From NCBI RefSeq assembly GCF_014844035.1, contig NZ_CP062159.1, forward strand, positions 4,898,001 to 4,962,000: DNA of 64,000 bases, read 5' to 3'. Within the stretch, counting starts at the first letter, position 1. Every line of letters starts with the position of its first letter. A program made the position numbers and the translations under genes. The notes below the pieces were generated by a model. That model had not been told where the DNA came from. It saw nothing but the letters and a program-made list of their open reading frames with translations, and did not search any database. This document shows, piece by piece, positions 42,701 to 51,023 of this stretch. This stretch comes from Flavobacterium sp. MDT1-60 (GTDB taxonomy: Bacteria; Bacteroidota; Bacteroidia; Flavobacteriales; Flavobacteriaceae).

Positions 42701-42969
42701 AAAATTCTTGGACTTGAATATTCAATGCTTATCAAAACGAGAAAAGCTTATCATTTTGATAGGCTTTTTTTATGCCTGATTTTTGGCACAAAACTACATT
42801 CCTTTTATTTACAGCACTTTAACTACAACTTGATTTTTTCGGAACATATTTTGGCATAAGGAGAGAGAACATAAAAATTCATTCTCATGAAATCGTCATG
42901 ATTCAAATTAAAAACTGAACCAAAGAATGACGATACCATATTCCTTTAAAAAACAAATATTATCTACGT

Positions 42970-43251
42970 ATGAAAAATCAAGTAACCTCAATCTACAAAC
43001 AAGCTGAACGCTTTGCCGAGATAACCAAAAAATCTATTATTTCCGGAAATATCGTACGTGCAAAAAAATGTCTGGCTCTTGCTGAACGTCTCTTTATTAC
43101 CGGAAGCATAGAAACTAAAAATGCCATTTCGAATGTGTATGTTTTCTCCGTTTCTTCTTTTATGGAAGTGCGTCACTGCAATATTTCACATCTTTTCCCA
43201 CAAACGCTTAAGGCCGAATATATCAAACAGGTTAATGCTTCAGGCGTATAA
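42970..43251 (+). CDS. Small conserved-looking protein upstream of kdp
   Basis: This 93-residue protein is mostly helical (ERFAEITKKSIISGNIVRAKKCLALAERLF), with a conserved-looking C-terminal segment (VYVFSVSSFMEVRHCNISHLFP QTLKAEY). No signal peptide or membrane helix is seen. It precedes the kdp micro-ORFs by 58 bases on the same strand and is likely co-transcribed. From memory, similar proteins occur upstream of flavobacterial kdp genes. Function is unknown. Confidence 0.7.
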   Translation: MKNQVTSIYKQAERFAEITKKSIISGNIVRAKKCLALAERLFITGSIETKNAISNVYVFSVSSFMEVRHCNISHLFPQTLKAEYIKQVNASGV

Positions 43252-43309
43252 AAATGTTTAATCGGTTAATTGGTTAATCGCGCAAAAATCTAAAATCTAA
43301 AATAACATT

Positions 43310-43393
43310 ATGATCACTTTTCTTTTACTCGCATTGGCAGTTTTACTGTTTGCCATTTGTTTTAAATCAGTTGAATTCTTTGAAAAAATCTAA
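43310..43393 (+). CDS. Micro-ORF: 27-residue single-span membrane protein
   Basis: ATG at 43310 encodes MITFLLLALAVLLFAICF, then KSVEFFEKI and a stop. It is one hydrophobic helix with a charged tail. It lies three bases upstream of kdpF and resembles KdpF in size and topology, so it may be a second accessory peptide of the potassium pump. It is too short for homology-based proof. Confidence 0.6.
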   Translation: MITFLLLALAVLLFAICFKSVEFFEKI

Positions 43394-43396
43394 ATC

Positions 43397-43474
43397 ATGA
43401 CTGTACTATTTATTATTTCTATCGCCGTTTTTGGCTATTTGGTTTACGTATTAATTAAACCTGAAAAATTCTAA
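43397..43474 (+). CDS. kdpF: KdpF, small subunit of the potassium-transporting ATPase
   Basis: This 25-residue peptide reads MTVLFIISIAVFGYLVYVLI followed by KPEKF. The GYLVYxLIxPExF pattern is the KdpF signature. In E. coli KdpF is a lipid-like stabiliser of the KdpABC complex. It lies in the expected place upstream of kdpA. Confidence 0.85.
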   Translation: MTVLFIISIAVFGYLVYVLIKPEKF

Positions 43475-43476
43475 AA

Positions 43477-43566
43477 TTGAAAAAGTCACAGTCAGGAAAA
43501 AAGCTACTATTATATGTTTTTGTGGCTTGGACATTAGCTTTTATAACGCTTATTGCGTTTTTATAA
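43477..43566 (+). CDS. Micro-ORF: 29-residue single-span membrane protein
   Basis: A TTG at 43477 opens MKKSQSGKKLLLYVFVAW, then a hydrophobic stretch TLAFITLIAFL and a stop. The basic N-terminus followed by one helix suggests a small membrane peptide. It fills the gap between kdpF and kdpA with two bases to kdpF. The TTG start and small size make this less certain than kdpF. Confidence 0.5.
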   Translation: MKKSQSGKKLLLYVFVAWTLAFITLIAFL

Positions 43567-43602
43567 AAGCCCAAATTTTATTTAATTTCTAACAAACAAA
43601 AT

Positions 43603-45324
43603 ATGAACACAGAGTTATTTGGTGTCATTAGCATTTTTATCATTTCGATAGTTTTAGCCATTCCTTTAGGGAAATATATCGCTAAAGTTTATTTAGGAGA
43701 TAAAACCCTTTTTGACCCGATTTTCAATCCAATTGAAAAATTTATTTTTAAAATCAGCGGAATCAATTCCACTGAAGAAATGAACTGGAAACAACACTTA
43801 AAAGCTCTTTTAAGTATCAATATGATTTGGTTCTTTCTTTGCTTTTTTATTTTACTCTTTCAGGGATCGTTGTTTTTAAATCCCGATAATAACCCTTCAA
43901 TGAGTCCTGATTTAGCATTTAATACGGCTATTTCTTTTGTGGTAAACTGTAATTTGCAGCATTATTCAGGCGAAAGCGGGGTTTCTTACCTATCACAAAT
44001 GTTCTTAATGTTCCTGCAATTTGTTTCTGCTGGTGTTGGAATGGCTGCTGCCGCAATGATTTTTACAGCAATGAAAGAAAGAACTACAGATAAACTGGGG
44101 AATTTCTATAATTATTTCATCAAAAGCTGTACTCGTATTTTATTACCCCTTTCAGCTATTGTAGCAGTTGCTCTATTATTTAGCGGAACTCCTATGACGT
44201 TTGAAGGAAAAGATACCATTACAACTTTACAAGGCGATTCGGTACAAGTTTCACGCGGGCCGGCTGCAGCTTTTATCGCTATCAAACATATTGGCACAAA
44301 CGGCGGTGGTTTTTTTGGAGCCAATTCGGCACATCCTTTAGAAAACCCAACTTATTTCACGAATGCAGTTGAGCTTTGGGCACAATTAATCATTCCGTTT
44401 GCCATGATTTTTGCCTTAGGTTTTTATCTAAAGAAAAGAAAACTATCCTACGTAATCTTCGGCGTCATGACCGTTGGTTTTTTACTCCTTGTTATTCCGA
44501 CTGTTGTCAGTGAGCTTAATGGAAATCCAGCGATAGAAAAAATGGGAATTGCTCAGACAACCGGAGCGATGGAAGGAAAAGAAGTTCGTTTTGGTCCAGC
44601 CATTTCAGGATTCTGGAGTATTGCTACAACTGTAATTTCTACAGGTTCTGTAAACAGTATGCACGATAGTTCTATGCCAATTTCCGGCGCGATGCAATTA
44701 CTCGCTATGATGGTCAATGCTTTTTACGGAGGTTGTGGTGTCGGAATCCTGAACTTTTATATTTTCATTATTCTTGCAGTATTTATTTCCGGATTAATGG
44801 TGGGTCGAACTCCTGAATTTTTAGGAAAGAAAATCGAGGCCCGCGAAATTAAAATTGCTGCTTTTATAGCAATTCTTCATCCTTTATTAATTTTAGCAGG
44901 AACAGCATTAGCTTCTTATTTTGCTGCACATGACACCGCAATGGGCTATTGGTTCAGCGGAAATGCGACTGGCTGGCTAAACAATCCTGGTAATCATGGA
45001 TTCTCTGAAATGTTATATGAATATACTTCGAGTGCTGCTAATAACGGTTCTGGCTTTGAAGGTTTAGGAGATAACAATCCGTTCTGGAATATTACGACTG
45101 GAATTGTATTGCTGTTAAGCCGTTTCATTCCGATAATTGGGCCATTGGCAATTGCCGGATTATTGGCTAATAAAAAATACATTCCGGAAAGTGCTGGAAC
45201 TTTAAAAACAGACACTTCTATTTTTGGAGTAATGGTTTTCGCTGTAATAGCAATTATTGCTGCCTTATCATTCTTTCCTGCGTTGGCTTTAGGCCCATTG
45301 GCTGAATATTTTACTTTAAAATAA
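43603..45324 (+). CDS. kdpA: KdpA, potassium-binding channel subunit
   Basis: This 573-residue polytopic membrane protein binds and conducts K+ in the KdpFABC pump. The filter loops are visible at NTAISFVVNCNLQHYSGE, GTNGGGFFGANSAHP, SVNSMHDSSMP and AANNGSGFEGL. Length and membrane pattern match the family. It is the first large gene of the kdp operon, with a 156-base gap to kdpB. Confidence 0.97.
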   Translation: MNTELFGVISIFIISIVLAIPLGKYIAKVYLGDKTLFDPIFNPIEKFIFKISGINSTEEMNWKQHLKALLSINMIWFFLCFFILLFQGSLFLNPDNNPSMSPDLAFNTAISFVVNCNLQHYSGESGVSYLSQMFLMFLQFVSAGVGMAAAAMIFTAMKERTTDKLGNFYNYFIKSCTRILLPLSAIVAVALLFSGTPMTFEGKDTITTLQGDSVQVSRGPAAAFIAIKHIGTNGGGFFGANSAHPLENPTYFTNAVELWAQLIIPFAMIFALGFYLKKRKLSYVIFGVMTVGFLLLVIPTVVSELNGNPAIEKMGIAQTTGAMEGKEVRFGPAISGFWSIATTVISTGSVNSMHDSSMPISGAMQLLAMMVNAFYGGCGVGILNFYIFIILAVFISGLMVGRTPEFLGKKIEAREIKIAAFIAILHPLLILAGTALASYFAAHDTAMGYWFSGNATGWLNNPGNHGFSEMLYEYTSSAANNGSGFEGLGDNNPFWNITTGIVLLLSRFIPIIGPLAIAGLLANKKYIPESAGTLKTDTSIFGVMVFAVIAIIAALSFFPALALGPLAEYFTLK

Positions 45325-45387
45325 TGCTCAATAAACATAACCTGTGTTTTCAACCACAGGGACACAGATTGTGATATACGTTGCGTT

Positions 45388-45407
45388 CCAACGGTTGAAA
45401 CCGTTGG
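45388..45407. repeat. 20-base palindrome between kdpA and kdpB
   Basis: CCAACGGTTGAAACCGTTGG is an inverted repeat with short loop. Such sequences recur between genes in Bacteroidota and can stabilise mRNA ends. It may set the relative levels of kdpA and kdpB. Confidence 0.5.
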
Positions 45408-45480
45408 CTATGGTTTTCTAATCTACATGTTTATCCAACGCATAACATTTAACAAATAACATTTAACTTTTTACAAGAAA

Positions 45481-47538
45481 ATGACAACTAATAAATCCGC
45501 ATCATTATTTGAAAGCAAACAGGTAAAAGAAGCCTTGGTGCAATCTTTTGTAAAGCTTAATCCAAAATTGATGATCAAAAATCCGGTAATGTTTACCGTA
45601 GAAATAGGAACTGCCATTATGTTTGCTGTTTGTGTTTCCATTTTGATGGGAGCAACAGATCAAGGCAGTTTTACTTATAATTTAATTGTGTTCTTCATTT
45701 TACTGGCAACGCTTTTGTTTGCCAATTTTGCCGAAGCCATTGCCGAAGCCAGAGGAAAAGCACAAGCAGACAGTTTAAGAAAAACACGTGAAGAAACTCC
45801 GGCAAGACAAATTTTACCAAACGGAGAAATCAAAAATATTAGTTCATCAGAATTAAAAAAAGGAGATATTTTCGTTTGTGAGTCAGGTGACTTAATTGCA
45901 ACTGACGGAGAAATTATTGAAGGATTGGCAACTATTGACGAAAGCGCGATTACCGGAGAAAGTGCTCCTGTAATCCGTGAAGCCGGCGGTGATAAATCAT
46001 CAGTAACCGGCGGAACAAAAGTGCTATCTGATAAAATTAAAGTAATCGTAACTTCTGAACCGGGCGAAAGTTTTTTGGATAAAATGATTGCTTTGGTTGA
46101 AGGTGCAAGCCGTCAAAAAACACCAAACGAAATAGCTTTGACAATTTTGTTAGCAGCTTTTACCTTAATCTTCGTGATTGTTTGTGTTACTCTAAAACCA
46201 TTTGCTGATTATGCGAATGCACCGATAACAATTGCTGCTTTTATTGCACTATTTGTTTGTTTGATTCCAACCACAATTGGTGGTTTGCTTTCTGCGATTG
46301 GGATTGCTGGAATGGACAGAGCCTTGCGTGCCAACGTAATTACAAAATCTGGAAAAGCAGTTGAAACTGCCGGAGATATCGATGTTTTGCTTTTGGATAA
46401 AACAGGAACTATCACCATTGGAAACAGAAAAGCAACCAATTTTTATCCAACAAAAGGAATTTCTTTGGATGATTTTATTAAATCTGCCGTGTTGAGTTCT
46501 CTTGCAGATGATACTCCGGAAGGAAAAAGTATTATTGAATTGAGCAAAACGATCAATTTAAATGGCAAAATGCAAGAAGACATTTCACATTTTACAGATA
46601 ACATTTCACACACAATAAAATTTACCGCAGAAACCAGAACTTCCGGAGTTGTTTTAAAAGACGGAACCAATATTCGAAAAGGTGCCCAGGATGCTGCAAA
46701 AAACATTGCACTTCAGGCAGGAAATAGTTTTCCCGAAGATACTGCTCAAAAAGTAATTGACATTTCTACAAATGGAGGAACGCCGTTGGTAGTGATTAAA
46801 AACAATCAGGTTCAAGGTGTTATTGAATTACAGGATATCATTAAAACCGGAATGAAAGAACGTTTTGACCGATTGAGAAAAATGGGTGTAAAAACAGTAA
46901 TGGTTACCGGAGATAATCCACTAACGGCTAAGTTTATTGCCGAAGCTGCGGGTGTAGATGATTTTATTGCCGAAGCAAAACCGGAGGATAAAATGAACTA
47001 CATCAAAAACGAGCAAAATCTGGGTAAACTTGTCGCCATGATGGGTGACGGAACTAATGATGCTCCTGCCCTTGCGCAAGCCAATGTTGGTGTTGCCATG
47101 AACAGCGGAACCCAAGCCGCGAAAGAAGCTGGAAACATGGTCGATCTTGATAACGATCCAACAAAACTTATTGAGATTATCGAAATTGGAAAACAGCTTT
47201 TAATGACTCGCGGCACTTTAACGACTTTCTCAATTGCCAATGACGTAGCGAAGTATTTCGCGATTGTTCCTGCGCTTTTTATCACTGCAATTCCAGCTTT
47301 GCAAGGTTTAAATATCATGCATTTGCATAGTCCTGAAAGTGCGATTTTATCAGCAGTGATTTTTAACGCGATTATTATTCCGATCTTGATTCCGCTTGCG
47401 TTGAGAGGTGTTGATTACAAGCCAATTGGTGCGAGTGCCATATTAAAAAGAAATCTTTTGATCTATGGTTTGGGCGGTTTGATTGTTCCTTTTATCGGAA
47501 TTAAATTAATTGATTTAGTTGTTGCTCTATTTATGTAA
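45481..47538 (+). CDS. kdpB: KdpB, P-type ATPase subunit
   Basis: This 685-residue catalytic subunit hydrolyses ATP to drive K+ uptake. The phosphorylated Asp is in [11 protein letters not shown] (Asp near residue 306). The actuator motif TGES lies in [11 protein letters not shown], and the hinge reads [55 protein letters not shown]. All core residues are intact. It follows kdpA and precedes kdpC. Confidence 0.98.
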   Translation: MTTNKSASLFESKQVKEALVQSFVKLNPKLMIKNPVMFTVEIGTAIMFAVCVSILMGATDQGSFTYNLIVFFILLATLLFANFAEAIAEARGKAQADSLRKTREETPARQILPNGEIKNISSSELKKGDIFVCESGDLIATDGEIIEGLATIDESAITGESAPVIREAGGDKSSVTGGTKVLSDKIKVIVTSEPGESFLDKMIALVEGASRQKTPNEIALTILLAAFTLIFVIVCVTLKPFADYANAPITIAAFIALFVCLIPTTIGGLLSAIGIAGMDRALRANVITKSGKAVETAGDIDVLLLDKTGTITIGNRKATNFYPTKGISLDDFIKSAVLSSLADDTPEGKSIIELSKTINLNGKMQEDISHFTDNISHTIKFTAETRTSGVVLKDGTNIRKGAQDAAKNIALQAGNSFPEDTAQKVIDISTNGGTPLVVIKNNQVQGVIELQDIIKTGMKERFDRLRKMGVKTVMVTGDNPLTAKFIAEAAGVDDFIAEAKPEDKMNYIKNEQNLGKLVAMMGDGTNDAPALAQANVGVAMNSGTQAAKEAGNMVDLDNDPTKLIEIIEIGKQLLMTRGTLTTFSIANDVAKYFAIVPALFITAIPALQGLNIMHLHSPESAILSAVIFNAIIIPILIPLALRGVDYKPIGASAILKRNLLIYGLGGLIVPFIGIKLIDLVVALFM

Positions 47539-47548
47539 AAAAAAGTTG

Positions 47549-47605
47549 CTAAGGTTCTGAGATGCTAAGGTGCTAAGTTTTTTTCTTAGTACCTCAGAAC
47601 CTTAG
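47549..47605. repeat. Inverted repeat between kdpB and kdpC
   Basis: CTAAGGTTCTGAG (47549-47561) and CTCAGAACCTTAG (47593-47605) form a perfect 13-bp stem around a loop with further CTAAG/CTTAG pairing and a T run. It may act as an intra-operon processing or attenuation hairpin. Confidence 0.55.
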
Positions 47606-47633
47606 TTCCTTAGAACCTCTAAAAAGAAAAAAA

Positions 47634-48188
47634 ATGAAAAACATATTTTCACTCTTAAAACTTACTGCGCTTACTTTAATCTTATTCGCAGTTATTTACC
47701 CACTTGCAATTTATGGAATTGCACAGTTTGCTCCGAATCACGGAAAAGGAGAAACTCTTTCAGTTAACGGAAAAGTTGTTGGATACCAAAAAATTGGTCA
47801 GAAATTCGATAAGCCGAATTATTTCTGGGGAAGACCTTCGGCTGTAGATTATAACGCGGCCGGAAGTGCCGGAAGCAATAAAGGACCAAGCAATGCTGAG
47901 TATCTGGCTTTGGTTCAAAAAAGAATTGATACGTTTTTAATCGTTCATCCTTATTTGAAAAAATCAGAGATTCCATCTGATATGATTACGGCTTCCGGTA
48001 GTGGTTTAGATCCGAATATTTCTCCGGAAGGTGCTTTGATTCAGGTGAAACGTATTGCTAAAGAAAGAAAACTGGATGAAGATAAAGTGAAAGCTTTGGT
48101 GGAAGCTAATATCAATACTCCAAAAGTTATGGGGACTCCAACTGTGAATGTGTTGGAATTGAATGTGGCTTTGGATGCTTTAAAGTAG
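47634..48188 (+). CDS. kdpC: KdpC, assembly/affinity subunit
   Basis: This 184-residue protein has one N-terminal membrane helix (about 8-28) and a periplasmic domain with the KdpC signatures FWGRPSAVDYNAAGSAGSNKGPSN and TASGSGLDPNISPEGALIQVKRIAKER. It completes the KdpFABC complex. Confidence 0.97.
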   Translation: MKNIFSLLKLTALTLILFAVIYPLAIYGIAQFAPNHGKGETLSVNGKVVGYQKIGQKFDKPNYFWGRPSAVDYNAAGSAGSNKGPSNAEYLALVQKRIDTFLIVHPYLKKSEIPSDMITASGSGLDPNISPEGALIQVKRIAKERKLDEDKVKALVEANINTPKVMGTPTVNVLELNVALDALK

Positions 48189-48217
48189 ATTATAAGCATT
48201 TTTTAAACGCATTTTAT

Positions 48218-48317
48218 GTCATTCCGAGGAACGAGGAATCCCCACAAGTAGCTCGACACAGATTGGCGAGTTTCTTTGAGGAGTTTCTTGCGGGGATTCC
48301 TCGTTCCTCGGAATGAC
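48218..48317. repeat. Long near-perfect hairpin
   Basis: The left arm starts GTCATTCCGAGGAACGAGGA (from 48218) and the right arm ends TCCTCGTTCCTCGGAATGAC (to 48317). They pair over 31 bases with one mismatch around a 38-base inner region. It is highly G+C-rich compared with its surroundings, and it lies between kdpC and the porin gene. Confidence 0.75.
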
Positions 48318-48365
48318 AAACTGGATGAAAAAATTAGAACGAAAAACATCCTTTTACCCTGAGTG

Positions 48366-48472
48366 CCCTAGCCCTGATAGAAGCGGTATCCTTTTTAGGC
48401 ATTGGAAATATATCTTATTTACCGTAAACGATCTGCCTAAAAAGATATAGCGGATAGCAGGAAACAGCTCCT
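48366..48472. repeat. Hairpin element with conserved flanks, copy 2
   Basis: The outer sequences CCCTAGCCCTGATAGAAGCGG (first 20 compared) and AGCGGATAGCAGGAAACAGC match copy 1 at 34119-34203. The inner stem (CCTTTTTAGGCA with TGCCTAAAAAG) differs. Confidence 0.6.
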
Positions 48473-48530
48473 TAAAAAACCTACTACTAAAATTAATACG
48501 CCTTTTTTACCCCAAATAATAAAAACAAAA

Positions 48531-49607
48531 ATGAAAAAAATAATACTTATTGCTTTAATCGCTTTCTGTTTTGGCAATTTACAGGCACAAGAAGAATCGA
48601 AAAGTCCGTTGACGTTTTCTGGATATGTTGATGTTTATTACAGCTATGATTTCGGGAAACCGGACAATCATACGCGCCCGGGATTTTTTTACAACTACAA
48701 CAGAAGTAATGAAGTCAACCTGAATTTAGGTATGGCAAAAGTGAATTATTCGAAAGATAATATTCGCGGAAATTTTGCCTTAATGGCCGGAACTTATGCA
48801 CAATACAATATGTCGGCGGAACAGGATTTATTAAAAAATGTTTATGAAGCAAATGTTGGTGTTAAGATTTCGCAAAGTCATAATTTGTGGATTGATGCGG
48901 GAATTATGCCAGCGCATATTGGTTTTGAAAGCGCCATTGGAAAAGATTGCCAAACGCTAACGCGAAGTATTTTGGCTGAAAATTCTCCTTATTATGAAAC
49001 GGGAGTAAAAATTGGTTACACATCTGAATCCGGTGAATGGTATTTGGCGGCAATGTACTTGAATGGCTGGCAACGTATTCAGAAAATAGACGGAAATCAC
49101 ACGCCTGCTTTTGGAACGCAAATTACTTATAAACCAACTGATAAAATAGTTTTAAACTGGAGTACTTATGTTGGAAATGAACAGCCGGATATCGATAAAA
49201 AATGGCGTTATTTTAATAACTTTTACGGACAATTTAAAGTAACCGACAAAACAAATATTACAGCTGGTTTTGATGTTGGTTCGCAACAATCGGCTAAAAG
49301 CAGTAACAAATACGACACTTGGTTTTCGCCAGTTTTGATTCTGCAATACAAACCAACAGATAAAATTCAGTTAGCAGCGCGTGGTGAATATTATAGTGAT
49401 GAAAAAGGTGTAATCATCGCAACTGAAACTCCAAACGGTTTTAAAACTTACGGATTTTCAGCTAACTTTGATTACTTAGTTACTGATAATGTAATGTTTA
49501 GAATTGAAGCCAGAAATCTATCGAGTAAAGATGAAATATTTACAAAAAACAATCTTCCAACGGATACGAATACGTTTGTAACGACTTCGTTGGCAATTTC
49601 ATTTTAG
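48531..49607 (+). CDS. Porin / outer-membrane beta-barrel protein of the kdp locus
   Basis: This 358-residue protein has a signal peptide (about 1-19, FGNLQAQEE) and a beta-strand-rich body from SPLTFSGYVDVYYSYDF to a C-terminal strand ending TTSLAISF. This matches the small Bacteroidota porins often found with kdp genes. It probably lets ions cross the outer membrane. It lies between kdpC and the KdpD-domain gene, about 340 bases after kdpC with two hairpin repeats between. Confidence 0.85.
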   Translation: MKKIILIALIAFCFGNLQAQEESKSPLTFSGYVDVYYSYDFGKPDNHTRPGFFYNYNRSNEVNLNLGMAKVNYSKDNIRGNFALMAGTYAQYNMSAEQDLLKNVYEANVGVKISQSHNLWIDAGIMPAHIGFESAIGKDCQTLTRSILAENSPYYETGVKIGYTSESGEWYLAAMYLNGWQRIQKIDGNHTPAFGTQITYKPTDKIVLNWSTYVGNEQPDIDKKWRYFNNFYGQFKVTDKTNITAGFDVGSQQSAKSSNKYDTWFSPVLILQYKPTDKIQLAARGEYYSDEKGVIIATETPNGFKTYGFSANFDYLVTDNVMFRIEARNLSSKDEIFTKNNLPTDTNTFVTTSLAISF

Positions 49608-49682
49608 CTTTAAGCTATAGGCTTTAGGCAGTAAGCTTTTGAAGAGTGATACTGCCTAAAGCTTACAGCTTATGGCTTAAAG
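49608..49682. repeat. Inverted repeat downstream of the porin gene
   Basis: CTTTAAGCTATAGGCTTTAG...GGCAGTA (49608-49633) faces TACTGCCTAAAGCTTACAGC...CTTAAAG (49649-49682), an imperfect stem of about 25 bp. It could end or attenuate transcription before the sensor gene. Confidence 0.55.
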
Positions 49683-49691
49683 CATATTTTT

Positions 49692-50813
49692 ATGGAACAG
49701 AAAAATAACGCACAGCACTTTCTTGATCTGATTCAGAAATCACGAAAAGGAAAGTTTAAAATCTACATTGGGATGAGCGCTGGTGTGGGCAAAACTTTTC
49801 GTATGCTTCAGGAAGCGCATTCGTTGTTGAAGAATGGAATCGATGTAAAAATTGGTTACATCGAAACGCACATGCGAAAGGAAACGCATGAATTATTAGC
49901 AGGTTTGCCTGTGATTCCGCGGCGAACCATTTTCTATAAAGGAAAACAACTTGAAGAACTCGACGTACAGGCGATTATCAACCTTAGACCAGAAGTTGTT
50001 ATTGTTGATGAACTAGCGCACACTAATGTTGAGGGAAGCAAAAATGAAAAACGCTGGCAAGATGTTTTAGAAATTTTAGATGCGGGAATCAATGTGATTT
50101 CGGCGGTTAATATTCAGCATATTGAGAGTTTAAATTCAGCTGTAAAACGGATTACTAATATTGATGTTCAGGAACGGATTCCGGATAATGTTTTGCGTCT
50201 GGCTGATGAAGTGGTGAATATCGATTTGACATCGGAAGATTTGATTGTGCGTTTGAAAGAAGGCAAAATTTATACGGCTGATAAAATTCAGACCGCTTTG
50301 ACCAACTTTTTTAAATCGGATCAAATTTTACAATTACGTGAATTGGCTCTGAAAGAAGTGGCGAGCCAGGTAGTTCGAAAAGTGGAAAATGAAGTACCTC
50401 AACTGCATGCTTTACGTCATGAGAAACTTTTGGCCTGCATTAGCAGTAATGATAAAACGGCTAAAATTGTGATTCGAAAAACCGCACGATTAGCGAGTTA
50501 TTATAACGGAGCCTGGTATGTTTTGTATGTAGAAACACCGAAAGAAAGCAGTACCAAAATTGCATTAGATAAACAAAGACATTTAATTAATAACTTTAAA
50601 CTGGCAGTGCAATTAGGAGCAGAGGTTATCAAATTAGAACACAAAAATATTGCCGATGCGATTTTGATTGCGGTAGAAGAAAAACAAATTACAACTGTCT
50701 GCATCGGAAAACCGCATTTGAATTTATTTAAAGTAATTTTGTCTACAACGATTTTCAGACGTTTATTAAATCGCCTGTCTTTATCGAATGTCGACCTTGT
50801 TATATTATCGTAA
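49692..50813 (+). CDS. KdpD-like sensor domain protein without kinase
   Basis: This 373-residue soluble protein corresponds to the N-terminal part of KdpD. The KdpD domain (about 20-230) has the P-loop GMSAGVGKT (27-35), GYIETHMRKETHELL, VDELAHTN and ISAVNIQHIESLN. A universal-stress-protein-like domain follows (about 250-373). The four membrane helices and kinase of full KdpD are absent. The next gene supplies a separate histidine kinase, so the sensor appears to be split into two chains, which is common in Bacteroidota. Confidence 0.92.
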   Translation: MEQKNNAQHFLDLIQKSRKGKFKIYIGMSAGVGKTFRMLQEAHSLLKNGIDVKIGYIETHMRKETHELLAGLPVIPRRTIFYKGKQLEELDVQAIINLRPEVVIVDELAHTNVEGSKNEKRWQDVLEILDAGINVISAVNIQHIESLNSAVKRITNIDVQERIPDNVLRLADEVVNIDLTSEDLIVRLKEGKIYTADKIQTALTNFFKSDQILQLRELALKEVASQVVRKVENEVPQLHALRHEKLLACISSNDKTAKIVIRKTARLASYYNGAWYVLYVETPKESSTKIALDKQRHLINNFKLAVQLGAEVIKLEHKNIADAILIAVEEKQITTVCIGKPHLNLFKVILSTTIFRRLLNRLSLSNVDLVILS

Positions 50814-50868
50814 AAAAATATTTAAACCATATAAGTCATATAAGTTCATTTAAAGTTGGTGCGTTAAT

Positions 50869-50969
50869 TTAACCGCAAAGGGGGCTAAGATTTTAGGCTT
50901 GCGTAATTGATAACAAAGCAAAGTTTGCAAAGCTTTGTAGTGATAAAGCTTTGCGAACTTTGCGGTTAA
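50869..50969. repeat. Inverted repeat TTAACCGCAAAG / CTTTGCGGTTAA
   Basis: A perfect 12-bp pair of arms (50869-50880 and 50958-50969) encloses further partial pairing (GCAAAGTTTGCAAAGCTTTG). It is related to the repeats at 27900-28016 and 62738-62826. Confidence 0.6.
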
Positions 50970-51023
50970 TTAAAGTAATTCTAATATTTTCTTATATCAC
51001 TTATATAGTTCAAAAAAAATTAA

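Noticed and set aside
42561..42779. 72-codon open frame upstream of the kdp genes
   Set aside because: It is wholly derived from the hairpin-chain repeat copy A. Copy B does not keep the frame.
42784..42857. Possible sigma54 (-24/-12) promoters: TGGCAC near 42784, and CGGAAC with TTGG near 42841
   Set aside because: The first lacks the GC of the -12 element and the second has GG instead of GC, so neither meets the consensus. Transcription-start mapping would decide.
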